DNA from: Geodermatophilus amargosae
GTDB lineage: Bacteria; Actinomycetota; Actinomycetes; Mycobacteriales; Geodermatophilaceae
Length of the DNA: 64,000 nucleotides
Reading direction: 5' to 3'
NCBI RefSeq assembly: GCF_900116515.1
Contig: NZ_FPBA01000004.1
Span: forward strand, 269,352-333,351
A program made the translations under genes and the position numbers. Shown one piece after another: positions 1 through 11,271 of this stretch; position 1 is the first letter of the stretch, and every line of letters starts with the position of its first letter. Below the pieces are notes generated by a model. That model saw nothing but the letters and a program-made list of their open reading frames with translations, did not search any database and was not told where the DNA came from.

Positions 1-330
1 CTCACCGGGGACACCCGGGTCCACCGGCTCTTCATCCACATGGTCAGGACGTCCGCCAGACGCCGCGCTCAGTGCGCGACCTGAACCCGGCGGGCCGACC
101 ATGGGCGCGTGACAAGACAGCGTCTGACCGCCTGGGCCAGGCCCATCCCGGTGGGACCAGACGTGAGCGCGCCAACGCTACGATCGCCATGACCACACGC
201 CCGCTCCGGTCTTCCTCCAGTCGCAGTCCCGTTGTCCGACCGCGGACGGGACTCGGCTGCTCGTCTCGTCAGAGCCGAGACACCACCGGGCTCCTCCCCG
301 GCGATCCAGCGATGGGGCCCGGTGCGTGAG
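1..330. other. Left-edge region with no supported gene
   Basis: I see no convincing gene here. A plus-strand frame is open from the window edge to a TGA near position 84 and could be the last 27 codons of a gene that begins outside the window, but its sequence is not recognisable. The other open frames are Arg/Ser/Pro-rich and look like GC-driven shadows. The region lies downstream of the copper operon stop codon at 331. Confidence 0.4.
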
Positions 331-2775
331 TCACCGGGACACCGGCTGAGGCGCGGTCGCTGTAGCCGCGGTCGCCGCAGGGGCCTCTGGAGCGGGCAGC
401 CGCAGCCGCTTGAGCAGCAGGGCGTTGACCGCGACGAGGAAGCTGGACCCGGACATCGACAGAGCGGCGATCTCCGGCCGCAGCACGAGCCCGAAGGCGG
501 GCTCGAACACGCCGGCGGCGATCGGCAGCGCGATGGCGTTGTAGCCGATCGCCCAGCCGAGGTTCTGCCGCATCTTGCGCAGCGTCCCCCGGCCGATGGT
601 GAGCGCGGTCGGGACGTCGAGCGGGTCGGATCGCATGAGGACGACGTCGGCGGTCTCGATGGCGACGTCGGTGCCGGCACCGATCGCGATGCCGAGGTCT
701 GCTTGCGCCAGGGCCGGGGCGTCGTTCACCCCGTCGCCGACCATCGCGACGCGTCTGCCGGACTGCTGCAGCTCGGTGATCTTCGCGGCCTTGTCGCCGG
801 GGAGGACCTCGGCGATGACCCTGTTGATGCCCAGCTGGCCGGCGATCCGGCGGGCGGTGGCCTCGTTGTCGCCGCTGAGCACGACCACCTCGACGCCGGC
901 CTCGTGCAGCGCGGTCACCGCGGCGGCCGAGGTCTCCCGCGGAGCGTCGGCCAGGGCGATCACCCCCGCGGCACGTCCGTCGACGGCGACCAGGACGGCG
1001 GTGCGGCCGCTACCGGCCAGCTCGTCCCGGCGGGCGCCGAGCGTCCCGAGGTCGACGCCCTCGTCGGCCATCAGCCTGGCGTTGCCCACCAGCACCCGGT
1101 GCCCGACGACCTCCGCGGCTGCCCCGTGGCCGGGGACGTTGCGGAACCCGGTGGCGGTCAGCACCGGCACGCCGAGGGACTCGGCATGCGCAGCGACGGC
1201 GGCGGCCAGCGGGTGCTCGGACTCCCGCTCCACGGCGGCGGCCAGCGCCAGGACGTCTTCGGCCACCATGCCGTCGACCACGACGTCGGTGACCTCGGGC
1301 TCCCCCTTCGTCAAGGTGCCGGTCTTGTCCATCACCACGGTGTCGATCTGCGCGGCGGTCTCCAGCGCGGTGGCGTTCTTGAACAACACGCCGCGCCGGG
1401 CGCCGAGACCGGTGCCGACCATGATCACCGTCGGCGTGGCCAGGCCCAGGGCGTCCGGGCAGGTGATCACCACGACGGTGATCGCGAAGAGCATGGCCGT
1501 GGCGAAGACGGCGCCGACCAGCAGCCAGACCGCGAGGGTGAGGCCGCCACCGATCAGCGCGACGAGGACCAGCCAGAACGCGGCCCGGTCGGCCAGCCGC
1601 TGGCCCGGGGCCTTCGAGTTCTGCGCCTCCTGCACCAGCTGCACGATCTGGGCCAGCGCGGTGTCAGCGCCGACCTTCGTCGCCCGAACGCGCAGGGTGC
1701 CGGTGGTGTTGACCGAGGCGCCGATGACCGCGTCGCCGGGCGCCTTGTGCACCGGCAGGCTCTCGCCGGTGACCATCGACTCGTCGACCTCGGAGTCGCC
1801 GTCCTCGACCACCCCGTCGACCGGGATCTTGGCGCCCGGCCGTACGAGCAGCAGGTCCCCGACGACGACCTCGGCGGTGGGCACCTCGACCAGCTGCCCG
1901 TCGCGGAGCACGACGGCACGCGGCGGTGCCAGTTCCAGCAGCGTGCGGATGGCGTCGTTGGCGCCGCCGCGGGCGCGCATCTCGAACCAGTGCCCGAGCA
2001 GCACGAACGCGGTGAGCACGGTGGCGGCCTCGTAGAAGACCTCCCCGCCCCCGGTCAGCGTGATGACCAGGCTGTACAGCCAGCCCGCGCCGACCGCGAC
2101 GGCGACCAGCACCATCATGTCCAGCGTCTTCGCACGCAGCGCCCGCCAGGCGCCGTCGAAGAAGATCCAGGCTGACCAGAAGACCACCGGCAGCGACAGG
2201 AGGAGCGAGAAGACGTCGTCGCGCAGGCCGAACGGCGCCGGCGCGGTGAAGCCGAGCACCTCCCGGCCGATCGGCGACCACAACAGGATCGGCACCGACA
2301 GCAGTGCCGCGACGAGGAAGCGGTTGCGCATGTCCCTGGCCATGTCGTCCGTCGACATGCCGGCGTGGTGGCCGCCGTGCCCCATCGCGTCCTGCGGCGT
2401 CATCCCGCCGTGTCCGCCGAGGCCCATCTCGTGACCGGCGTGAGGAGCCTGTCCGTGGTCGCCTCCCCCGGCGTCCGCGGTCGGCCGGTGGCCGCCGTGG
2501 TCGTCACCCCCGTGCGGCTCCGCGGCGGGGTCGCACACGTGCCGCGGCACCGACTGCCCGGCGCAGTGGTAGCCGCAATCGCGGATCCACGCGGTGAGGT
2601 CGGCCACTGAGGTACGTGTCGGGTCGTAGGTGACCGTGGCGGTCTGACCCACGGGGTTGGCCTCGACGCCCAGGACGCCGGGGCGCCGGCCGAGGACGCG
2701 CTCGACGGTGGCCTTCTCCGACGCCCAGTGCACGCCGGCGACTTCCAGCACGGTTGTCGTCTGGTCTCCTGCCAT
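331..2775 (-). CDS. Heavy-metal P1B-type ATPase with CPD motif (CopB-like)
   Basis: Predicted inner-membrane metal exporter of 814 aa. The N-terminus has a heavy-metal-associated fold that lacks the usual CxxC pair. A His/Gly/Met-rich stretch follows (about residues 90-145), which is typical of CopB-type pumps. The actuator TGES, phosphorylation DKTGTLT, SEHPL and GDGVNDAP motifs are intact. The membrane metal-site motif is Cys439-Pro-Asp441, where CopA has CPC and CopB has CPH, so metal specificity is uncertain. It is the last gene of the copper operon, 74 bp after copA. The start has GGAGAGG just upstream. Copper export is inferred from context; another metal or Cu(II) is possible. Confidence 0.9.
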   Translation of the reverse strand: MAGDQTTTVLEVAGVHWASEKATVERVLGRRPGVLGVEANPVGQTATVTYDPTRTSVADLTAWIRDCGYHCAGQSVPRHVCDPAAEPHGGDDHGGHRPTADAGGGDHGQAPHAGHEMGLGGHGGMTPQDAMGHGGHHAGMSTDDMARDMRNRFLVAALLSVPILLWSPIGREVLGFTAPAPFGLRDDVFSLLLSLPVVFWSAWIFFDGAWRALRAKTLDMMVLVAVAVGAGWLYSLVITLTGGGEVFYEAATVLTAFVLLGHWFEMRARGGANDAIRTLLELAPPRAVVLRDGQLVEVPTAEVVVGDLLLVRPGAKIPVDGVVEDGDSEVDESMVTGESLPVHKAPGDAVIGASVNTTGTLRVRATKVGADTALAQIVQLVQEAQNSKAPGQRLADRAAFWLVLVALIGGGLTLAVWLLVGAVFATAMLFAITVVVITCPDALGLATPTVIMVGTGLGARRGVLFKNATALETAAQIDTVVMDKTGTLTKGEPEVTDVVVDGMVAEDVLALAAAVERESEHPLAAAVAAHAESLGVPVLTATGFRNVPGHGAAAEVVGHRVLVGNARLMADEGVDLGTLGARRDELAGSGRTAVLVAVDGRAAGVIALADAPRETSAAAVTALHEAGVEVVVLSGDNEATARRIAGQLGINRVIAEVLPGDKAAKITELQQSGRRVAMVGDGVNDAPALAQADLGIAIGAGTDVAIETADVVLMRSDPLDVPTALTIGRGTLRKMRQNLGWAIGYNAIALPIAAGVFEPAFGLVLRPEIAALSMSGSSFLVAVNALLLKRLRLPAPEAPAATAATATAPQPVSR

Positions 2776-2849
2776 GACCTCTCCTCTCCCGGTCCACCGC
2801 GGCCTGTGGGCGCGCGGGTCTGGCAGTGAGTGGGCTGTGGATGCGGCCC

Positions 2850-5210
<2,361 letters not shown>

Positions 5211-5255
5211 CGTCTTCCTCCTCGGATCGCGCTCGCGGTGGTCGGGCAGTGGGCG

Positions 5256-6308
5256 TCAGCCGTGGGCGTGGCCGTCGTCGCCGTGCCCACCCCCGTCGCC
5301 GGTGGCAGGGGTTCCGTTGCCGGTCGGTGCGCCGGCGAGATCACCAGCGCGGACGGTGAACTCGGCGGTGCGGACGACGTCGCCGTGCTGGAAGTCCAGG
5401 AACAGCCGGTAGTCCCCAGCCGAGGGGGCGGTGGCGTAGAAGGTGATGTCCGGGCCGGGCGCGGTGGTGCCGTCACCGGGCTCACCGGCCGGGTGCACGT
5501 GCAGGTAGGCCAGGTCGCCGTCGCGGAGGGCGACCAGGTGCCCGTAGGCGGCCAGGTAGGGCTGCAGGTCGGTGACCGGCCGGCCGTCCCGGCTGACCGA
5601 CAGGGTCAGCTCGGACTCGGCGCCGGGGGTCAGCTGCCCGTCGAGCGTGACGGTGTACCCGTCGACCTCAGCCGTGGTCGACGGCTCGGGCAGCGACTGC
5701 GGGACGAGGTCGCCCGCGACGTCGACGTCGGCGCCCAGGACGAGCCCGGCGTCCCCGCCGGCGGGGTCGAAGTCGGCGAACAGCCGCCAGGTGCCGGCGG
5801 TCAGCTCCAGCGGGATCGACCAGGTGCCGTCGGCGGCCAGGTCCGGGTGCACGTGCTGGTAGCCGGTCAGGTCCCGGCGCACGGCGATCAGGTGCAGGTC
5901 CTCGTCGTGGGCGGTGTCGTAGGCGGTGACCGGGCGCCCGTCGGGGCCGAGGATCCGGAAGGACACCGGGGTGGCCGCGCCGGCCGGCAGGGAGCCGGCC
6001 ACGTCGAGGGTGTAGCCACCCTCCGAGATCTGCAGGCCGCCGGGCACGTGGTCGACGGCGGATGCCTGCGGTGCACTGGTGTCCATCGGGGACTCCGTGT
6101 GCGACCCGGTGGAGGAGGCGGTGTCGTGGGTGGCGGTGTCATGGGTGGCGGTGTCGTGGGTGGCGGTGTCCTGGGTGGCGGTGTCCTGGGTGGCGGCGTC
6201 GTCGGCGGCCGCGCCGATGGGGCCGGCCACCGAGCCGATGCCGGCGGCGGCGCCGAAGACGGCGACCAGACCGAGCGCGTAGACGCCGAGCCGGGTGGGG
6301 GTGTTCAT
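5256..6308 (-). CDS. Secreted or anchored copper-operon protein with HDTAT repeats
   Basis: About 350 aa. I chose the ATG at 6308 because AGGAAGG lies just upstream and the next residues form a signal sequence or anchor helix (residues about 8-32). A low-complexity Thr/Asp/His segment follows, built from five copies of a 15-bp DNA repeat (QDTAT/HDTAT). The rest looks like two extracellular beta-sandwich domains of similar design, each with a LHxxHxHP-type patch, and the C-terminus is His/Gly/Asp-rich. Proteins of this kind occur in actinobacterial copper clusters without a proven function. Periplasmic-side copper binding or scavenging is inference. The gene lies 46 bp upstream of copA in the same operon. 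Confidence 0.75.
   Translation of the reverse strand: MNTPTRLGVYALGLVAVFGAAAGIGSVAGPIGAAADDAATQDTATQDTATHDTATHDTATHDTASSTGSHTESPMDTSAPQASAVDHVPGGLQISEGGYTLDVAGSLPAGAATPVSFRILGPDGRPVTAYDTAHDEDLHLIAVRRDLTGYQHVHPDLAADGTWSIPLELTAGTWRLFADFDPAGGDAGLVLGADVDVAGDLVPQSLPEPSTTAEVDGYTVTLDGQLTPGAESELTLSVSRDGRPVTDLQPYLAAYGHLVALRDGDLAYLHVHPAGEPGDGTTAPGPDITFYATAPSAGDYRLFLDFQHGDVVRTAEFTVRAGDLAGAPTGNGTPATGDGGGHGDDGHAHG
6121..6195. repeat. Five-copy 15-bp tandem repeat inside the copper-operon protein
   Basis: Five nearly identical 15-bp units encode the pentapeptide H/Q-D-T-A-T on the minus strand. The differences are single bases that switch His and Gln. The unit length keeps the reading frame, so slippage would change linker length without breaking the protein. 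Confidence 0.85.
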
Positions 6309-6369
6309 CGGGGTCCTTCCTGCAAGTGGTGCCCGGGGAGCCGGGAGATGCCGGGCCGGCTGCGGACAG

Positions 6370-6651
6370 TCAGGAGCGGACGAGGCGGGCGATCGCCTCG
6401 GAGGCCTCGCGGACCTTCTCCTCGGCCTCGGGCCCGCCCTTCTGCGCGGCGTCGACCACGCACCCGGCCAGGTGCTCATCGAGCAGGCCGAGGGAGAACG
6501 ACTGCAGGGCTCGGGTGGCCGCCGACACCTGGGTGAGGATGTCGATGCAGTACTTGTCGTCCTCGACCATCCGCTGGAGCCCGCGGATCTGGCCCTCGAT
6601 GCGGCGCAGCCGCTTGAGGTGCTCGTCCTTCGCGTGGGTGTAGCTGGCCAT
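6370..6651 (-). CDS. csoR: CsoR-family copper-sensing repressor
   Basis: A 93-aa all-helical metal-sensitive repressor of the CsoR/RcnR family. The Cu(I) ligands expected for true CsoR are present: Cys35, His60 and Cys64 in the W-x-HxxxC pattern. The conserved start of helix 1 (RLRRIEGQIRGLQRM) supports the family. I chose the ATG at 6649-6651 because GAGGAG precedes it; a longer open frame upstream is not CsoR-like. It lies between copZ and the secreted protein gene, so it likely represses its own operon through the two inverted repeats upstream of copZ and is released by Cu(I). The assignment is strong; the sensed metal is inferred from the ligand set. Confidence 0.93.
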   Translation of the reverse strand: MASYTHAKDEHLKRLRRIEGQIRGLQRMVEDDKYCIDILTQVSAATRALQSFSLGLLDEHLAGCVVDAAQKGGPEAEEKVREASEAIARLVRS

Positions 6652-6743
6652 GTCGGTCTCCTCGTGCAGTCGGCAGGTGCGGTGGGGGAAGTGGGGCGGA
6701 GCGCCGGGTCCGACGGGCAGCCGGCGCTCCGCTCCGGACCGGG

Positions 6744-6953
6744 TCAGGCCGGTACGACCTCGTAGCCGGCCTCGTCGACCGCCGCGGCGACCGCGTCGGC
6801 GGGCACCGGCTGGTCGGCCTCGACGGTCACCCGGCCGGCAGCCACGTCGACCTGCACCCCGGTGACACCGGGGACCTTCGAGACCTCCTCGGTCACCGCG
6901 CTGGCGCAGTGGCCGCAGGTCATCCCCCGGACGGCGTAGTCGGTGGTGCTCAC
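6744..6953 (-). CDS. copZ: CopZ-type copper chaperone
   Basis: A 69-aa stand-alone heavy-metal-associated domain. The metal site is Met11-Thr-Cys13-Gly-His-Cys16, and the sequence fits the whole beta-alpha-beta-beta-alpha-beta fold with a C-terminal GYEV strand. It is the first gene of the operon, just downstream of the CsoR boxes, which suits a cytosolic Cu(I) carrier that feeds CopA and CsoR. The start has GAGGAG-type spacing upstream. Length is normal for the family. Confidence 0.93.
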   Translation of the reverse strand: MSTTDYAVRGMTCGHCASAVTEEVSKVPGVTGVQVDVAAGRVTVEADQPVPADAVAAAVDEAGYEVVPA

Positions 6954-6979
6954 GGTGGTTCTCCTCTCGAGGTGGATGG

Positions 6980-7003
6980 GTACCCCCTAGTGGTACGGGG
7001 TAC
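6980..7003. promoter_or_regulatory. CsoR-type operator, distal box
   Basis: A perfect 7-bp inverted repeat GTACCCC and GGGGTAC separated by 10 bp, 27 bp upstream of the copZ start. The GTACCCC half-site agrees with G-tract CsoR operators described in actinobacteria. Binding itself is inferred. Confidence 0.7.
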
Positions 7004-7008
7004 AAGGT

Positions 7009-7025
7009 GTACCCCCCTGGGGTAC
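7009..7025. promoter_or_regulatory. CsoR-type operator, proximal box
   Basis: A perfect 7-bp inverted repeat of the same half-sites with only 3 bp between them (GTACCCC-CCT-GGGGTAC). It lies between copZ and the divergent gene at 7173, so it could control both directions. Two boxes with different spacers in one control region suggest cooperative or graded repression. Confidence 0.75.
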
Positions 7026-7172
7026 ATCTGACAAGTGGTTGTGGCGCTCGTCTCGTGCACGCCTTGACCGCTGCGCCGAAACAGAAGGTGGCCGACGAGG
7101 GTCACCTCCTGCCCCTGCTGCCTGTCGTCGCAGCGCGCGTCACTGCGATGGCGCCGTCGTAGCCTCGAGCGC

Positions 7173-7640
7173 GTGAGGACGGTGCTGCACGGCTGGGCGG
7201 CGGTGCTGCTGCTGGCCGCGGTCTTCCTCGGGCACGGACTGCAGTGCAGCCCGGCAGCCGGCCACCCCACGAACGCCGACCACGGCCAGGGCTCCCCCAC
7301 CGTGTCGGTGGCGCTCACGGCCACCGACACCCACCGGACCGACCCCACCGCTCACGCCGCCGAGAGCCCGGCGATGGCTGCACCGGCCGCACACACCGCG
7401 GCGACACCCGCCACCACCGCCGACAGCACGCCCGGGCACTGGCACGGCCTGCCCGGTCATCTGTGGATGGTCTGCCTGGCGGTGCTCGCCGCCGGCCTGG
7501 CCGTCCTGGCCGCCGTCCTCGCACCCCGGCTGGTCGGGCTGGCATCGCCCCTCACGGCCCCGCGGGAACTGCGCGGCGCTCGCTGGCCCACGCCGCTGCG
7601 GCCGCCGGAGCTGTCTTCACTCTGCGTCCTGCGGATCTAG
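7173..7640 (+). CDS. DUF6153-like small membrane protein
   Basis: A 155-aa protein with an N-terminal signal-like helix, a His/Thr/Ala-rich middle, one clear transmembrane helix (about residues 105-127) and a C-terminus ending in PPELSSLCVLRI. That ending matches what I recall of DUF6153 proteins, which are often found next to copper genes; function is unknown. Expression may be leaderless: a TAGCCT -10-like hexamer ends 7 bp before the GTG at 7173. It is divergent from copZ across the CsoR boxes, so copper control is plausible but unproven. Confidence 0.65.
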   Translation: MRTVLHGWAAVLLLAAVFLGHGLQCSPAAGHPTNADHGQGSPTVSVALTATDTHRTDPTAHAAESPAMAAPAAHTAATPATTADSTPGHWHGLPGHLWMVCLAVLAAGLAVLAAVLAPRLVGLASPLTAPRELRGARWPTPLRPPELSSLCVLRI

Positions 7641-7731
7641 GCCGACTGCTCGACCGTCCCGCGCCAGCACAGCTGCCGCGGCGACGGTCCGCGCACGCCT
7701 CCCTCCAGCAACGACCGCAGGAGAACACCCT

Positions 7732-7860
7732 CATGAACCGCACCACCGCACACACCCCCGGCCTGACCGGCGCCCTGCTCGCCGGGCGAGTCACCGCCGT
7801 GCAGGCGCCCGTTCGAAGACGCAGATGGCCCCTCGGGCGAATGCGCTGGTCATGGCGGTG
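7732..7860 (+). pseudogene. Truncated ORF after the DUF6153-like gene
   Basis: An ATG with an AGGAG upstream opens a 42-codon frame that starts like a secreted protein (MNRTTAHTPGLTGALLAG) and then turns into an Arg/Trp-rich tail with no signal or domain character. In related loci a DUF305-type copper-associated lipoprotein often follows the DUF6153 gene, so I infer the 5' stub of such a gene, cut near position 7788. The parent family cannot be proven from so few residues. Confidence 0.4.
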
Positions 7861-8474
7861 ACGTGCGAGCCACGCGACCGGAGATCGACGCCGGACACGA
7901 CGCACGGCTCGCCGAAAGCGCCACCCGGCGGCACAGTCATCAGGCCCGGTTGCGGACCGTCGACAGGGACCATGGTGGTCAAAACTGTGGTCGGAAAGCA
8001 GTCAAGGGCCGTTCCGGATCTCTCCGTAAGCGGCCCCTGACCTGCGGTTTCCTACTGTCGGGCTGGCAGGATTCGAACCTGCGACCCCTTGACCCCGAGT
8101 CACCTTCGTGACATTCGCCGTCGTCCGCGGTCGTGCTGTTTCCGCAGGTCGCAGGGCCGCAGCGTCCGCCGTCGTTCGGGCCGGGTACGGGCTCGTCCGG
8201 ACCGCGTTGCTGTACCGGTTGCGGTAGCCCTCCCCCGCACCCGGGAGCGTCGTCCACTGTGCCCAGCAGCTCAGTGCTGAACCCGGGCGGACGCCTGATG
8301 CGCTCCCGGCTGGCAGTACGGATACATCCTCCAGTCCTTCTCCGGCCAGCTCCCCGAAGTCGTTCGCCACACCGAGCGCGCCCCCCGCTGGACAACTCCC
8401 ACGATTGGTGGTGGTGTTTGCCCCTCTCGTCGACAGGACGAGGCGCGGTTCACCGGGCCCAGTGAGGGGTGGTC
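7861..8474. other. Gene-free scar at the island left edge
   Basis: About 600 bp with no recognisable coding region on either strand. It holds a 6-bp inverted repeat GGGCCG and CGGCCC around 8006-8036, which would suit a terminator downstream of a minus-strand tRNA, and the partial tRNA-Pro copy described separately. The remainder (8103-8460) resembles rearranged debris. Confidence 0.5.
8039..8102 (-). repeat. Partial tRNA-Pro 3' half (putative att copy)
   Basis: Positions 8058-8102 match the 3' half of the intact tRNA-Pro at 22308-22352 at 42 of 45 bases, from discriminator base through the anticodon loop, on the same strand. A 13-bp flank downstream of the tRNA (8039-8051) is also identical to 22291-22303. 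The match stops inside the anticodon stem, so no functional tRNA is possible. The one difference in the anticodon would read CGG instead of GGG, so the copy may derive from a tRNA-Pro(CGG) gene. This is a typical trace of integrase-mediated insertion. Confidence 0.75.
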
Positions 8475-9680
8475 GTGAAACCGGCGGTGTGCCTGTTCAC
8501 CGACAGCACGGCCCCGTCCGGTGTGGGCGAGCACATCCTGACCCTCGCGGACGAGCTGCAGGAGAGTTTCACGCTCTCGCTCGTCTGCCCGCCGAGCCCA
8601 AGCGGCTCGCGGCTGCTCGAGCGCGCCCACGCGCTCGGGGTGAGGACCGCGGAGATCCACGTCGGCCGTCCCGACAGCGAAGCCGAGCTGGTCGCGTTCC
8701 TGAGCGACGTCCGAGTGGAGCTCTTCCACTGCCACGCCGGAGTGATGATCGAGGGATACGCCGGGGTGCGTGCGGCCCGGCAGGCCGGCGTCCCCGCGGT
8801 GGTGCGCACCGAGCACCTGGCCGAGCCCTCCGCCGTGTTTCCCACCGACGAACTGCCCGACCTCCTGCACTCGCCGTACCACCACCCCGACCGGCGGCTG
8901 TCCGACGCAGAGGTGGCGGAGCTGGTCACGGTTCTTCAAAGGGAGTACCTGGACGTCGTCGAGCTCGTCGACCGCGTGATCTGCGTGTCGGAGGGCGTGC
9001 GCGACAGCTTCCTCGAGGTGGGGGTCGAGCAGGCGAAGCTGCGCGTCGTGCGCAACGGGATCCGGCCGTCGCGCGGCGGGGTGAGCGCGGAGAACGCTCG
9101 CGGCCGCCTGCACCTGCCCCCAGAGCGGCGGATCGTGCTCAGCGTCGGCCGGATGGTCGAGTTGAAGGGGCACCGCTTCATATTGGGCGCTGTGGACAAG
9201 GTCGTCCGGAGCCGGCCGGAGGCGGTGTTCCTGTGGGTCGGTACCGGGCCGCTCGAGACCGAACTGCGCGAGGGGGTGCGGATGATGGGCCTCGATGAAT
9301 GGGTGTGGTTCGCCGGGGAGCGCTCGGACGTCCCTGACCTCATGGCCGCCGCGGACGTCTTCCTCCTCGCGTCCACCGTTGAGGGGCTGCCGCTCGTCGT
9401 ACTCGAGGCGATGGCAGCCGCCCGCCCCGTCGTGGCGACCCGCGTACCCGGGACCAGCGAGGTCGTGATCGACGACGTCACGGGCCGGCTGGTCGAGCGG
9501 GGAAGACTGGACGGCACGGGCGACACCGACGCGCTCGCAGCCGCCATCCTGGAGCCGCTGGAGGACCGGAAACTCGCGTCCGCCTGGGGCAGCGCGGGCC
9601 GGGCGCGCGTACAGCGCGAGTTCAGCAGCGAGCGGATGGCGCGGCAGACCGCGGAGGTCTACGTCGAGCTGCTGCGCTGA
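8475..9680 (+). CDS. GT4-family glycosyltransferase
   Basis: About 401 aa with a GT-B fold. The N-terminal domain starts with a short glycine turn (SGVGEHILTLADEL). The C-terminal nucleotide-sugar domain has VGRMVELKGH, GxGPLE and the EGLPLVVLE motif, the E-x7-E signature of family GT4. I prefer the GTG at 8475 because GAGGGG lies 5 bp upstream; a GTG at 8469 is also possible. There is no signal peptide. It is the first intact gene inside the putative island and is convergent with an ABC ATPase. Donor and acceptor sugars are unknown. Confidence 0.85.
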   Translation: MKPAVCLFTDSTAPSGVGEHILTLADELQESFTLSLVCPPSPSGSRLLERAHALGVRTAEIHVGRPDSEAELVAFLSDVRVELFHCHAGVMIEGYAGVRAARQAGVPAVVRTEHLAEPSAVFPTDELPDLLHSPYHHPDRRLSDAEVAELVTVLQREYLDVVELVDRVICVSEGVRDSFLEVGVEQAKLRVVRNGIRPSRGGVSAENARGRLHLPPERRIVLSVGRMVELKGHRFILGAVDKVVRSRPEAVFLWVGTGPLETELREGVRMMGLDEWVWFAGERSDVPDLMAAADVFLLASTVEGLPLVVLEAMAAARPVVATRVPGTSEVVIDDVTGRLVERGRLDGTGDTDALAAAILEPLEDRKLASAWGSAGRARVQREFSSERMARQTAEVYVELLR

Positions 9681-9819
9681 GGCCCGCCGGTCCCGCACTG
9701 GAGACGACCACCGGGCAAACACCTCACTGCTCCAGCGTTGGCCCTCCCCCGGCTCTCCGCAACGCTGATGCAGGTGGCTCGCCTCCGGATCGCCACATGG
9801 GAGCGGCGTCCTCGCTTCG

Positions 9820-9861
9820 TCTGGAGAGGTTCACGGGTGATCTGGAGAGGTTCAGGGGTGC
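9820..9861. repeat. Tandem 21-bp duplication at the ATPase 3' end
   Basis: Two adjacent 21-bp copies (9820-9840 and 9841-9861) differ at only two positions. The second copy overlaps the last codons and stop of the minus-strand ABC ATPase gene, so it looks like a small slippage duplication. Confidence 0.8.
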
Positions 9862-11018
9862 CAGAGCGCGCGGCCGGTGACGGCGTCGAAGACGTGGGCG
9901 CTCGACGCCTTGACCGCGACTGTCACCGCGGCACCGGGACGAATCACGGATCGCGGTGGAAAGAACGAGCGCAGCGTCGCGCCACGTGACTTGTCGCCGG
10001 ACACTTCGCTGCCCCGGGCTGTGATCGGCGGGGCGCCGACTGCGACCGTGACCACGTTTCGTCGACCGGTGTACTCGACCTCCCGCACTACCGCAGCCAG
10101 GGCCACCGAGTCCGGGTCGTTGCCGGCCGTGGGGTCGTGCACGTCCTCAGCTCTGAGCCCGAGTACCACCTCACGGCCCACGTGGTCACGAAGCGGCGGC
10201 GGAACCGCCCGCCACAGCGGCAGTGTCCTGTTGCCCACGGTGAACGCGGCCTGCCCGCCGGCGGACACCAGCCGGGCGGGAAGCAGTCCGATCGGCGGGG
10301 TGCCGACGAACCCGGCCGCGAACAGGTCCACCGGCCGCTCATACAGCTCGCGAGGTGTGCCCACCTGCACCACGGCGCCGTCGTGCAGCAGGGCGACCCG
10401 GTCGGCGACCGCGAGTCCTTCGGCTTGGTCGTGGGTGACGAAGAACGTCGTGGCTCCCAGGGAACGGACGATGTGGACGATCTCCTGACGCACTCGGGGG
10501 CGCTCCGCGGCATCCAGGCCCGCGAGCGGCTCGTCGAGCAAGAAGACGTCCGGGCGCTGCACGAGAGCGTGCCCGATGCCGACCAGGCCGCGCTCGCCCG
10601 TGGACAAGTCGTCCGGACGGCGGGGCAGTAACCGGCTCAACCGCAGTTGCCGGGCGAGGTCCTTGACCCGCTCCTTCACCTCGGTATCCGGTAGCCGCTG
10701 CGCGCGCAGCCCCCACCCGAGATTGCGGGACACGTCGAGAAAGGGAATGAGCGCCGAGGTCTCGAAGACCATCGCCACGCGTCGCTCACCGGGCGGCAGC
10801 TTGGTGACGTCACGGCCGTTGATGATCACAGTGCCGGACCCGACCTGGTTGAGCCCGGCGAGCACCCGCAGGAGGGTGGACTTGCCGCTTCCTGAGGAAC
10901 CGAGCACGACGAGCAGTTCCCCGTCGGCCGCCCGGAGCGTCACGTCCCGCAGCACCTGTCTGCCGTCACGGATGACGGTCACGTTCTTGAGCCATGTGCC
11001 GCTCATCGGGTCGCCCAT
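9852..11018 (-). CDS. Sugar ABC transporter ATP-binding protein (MalK/UgpC-like, divergent)
   Basis: A 388-aa protein: nucleotide-binding domain (about residues 1-240) plus a C-terminal OB-type regulatory domain as in MalK. Walker A (GSSGSGKST), Walker B (VFLLDEP) and the switch His (VTHDQ) are normal. Two sites are unusual: the Q-loop reads MVFETSALIP, with Glu for Gln, and the signature is LSTGE instead of LSGGQ. I chose the ATG at 11018 because GGAGG sits 3 bp upstream. It has no adjacent permease on its own strand; the nearest permeases are at 14689-16552. It may serve that importer or may be catalytically impaired. Confidence 0.85.
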   Translation of the reverse strand: MGDPMSGTWLKNVTVIRDGRQVLRDVTLRAADGELLVVLGSSGSGKSTLLRVLAGLNQVGSGTVIINGRDVTKLPPGERRVAMVFETSALIPFLDVSRNLGWGLRAQRLPDTEVKERVKDLARQLRLSRLLPRRPDDLSTGERGLVGIGHALVQRPDVFLLDEPLAGLDAAERPRVRQEIVHIVRSLGATTFFVTHDQAEGLAVADRVALLHDGAVVQVGTPRELYERPVDLFAAGFVGTPPIGLLPARLVSAGGQAAFTVGNRTLPLWRAVPPPLRDHVGREVVLGLRAEDVHDPTAGNDPDSVALAAVVREVEYTGRRNVVTVAVGAPPITARGSEVSGDKSRGATLRSFFPPRSVIRPGAAVTVAVKASSAHVFDAVTGRALWHP

Positions 11019-11271
11019 CCGCCGCCTCCACCGCTCAGGCCGCTGCCCGACCGATGATCCACGACGCTGGGCGCTGCGGTGGGCGGAGTCTGCTGAGTTC
11101 GGGCAAGCCGAGGCCATCCGGGCTGCCCCTGAACGTCACTCGTCCCGCCTAACGACCTAGTGCATGGTCAGCCGCGAGCCGTCGTTGATCTCCTGTGGTG
11201 CGGGAGTCGACGGTGCAGGTCTGCTCCCGGCACCCGGTCGATCCAGGTCGAATCAGCGGACACCCACGAAG

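Noticed and set aside
232..2175. Long plus-strand open frame opposite the first ATPase
   Set aside because: Gly/Asp/Arg/His-rich shadow of the minus-strand ATPase with no domain, caused by high GC.
6121..6195. Origin iterons or CRISPR repeats
   Set aside because: The 15-bp units are contiguous, in frame and part of a coding sequence.
8058..8102. Second tRNA-Pro gene
   Set aside because: Only the 3' half is present; no 5' acceptor strand or D arm, so it cannot fold as a tRNA.
8271..9722. 483-codon minus-strand frame
   Set aside because: Shadow of the GT4 gene; no family signal.
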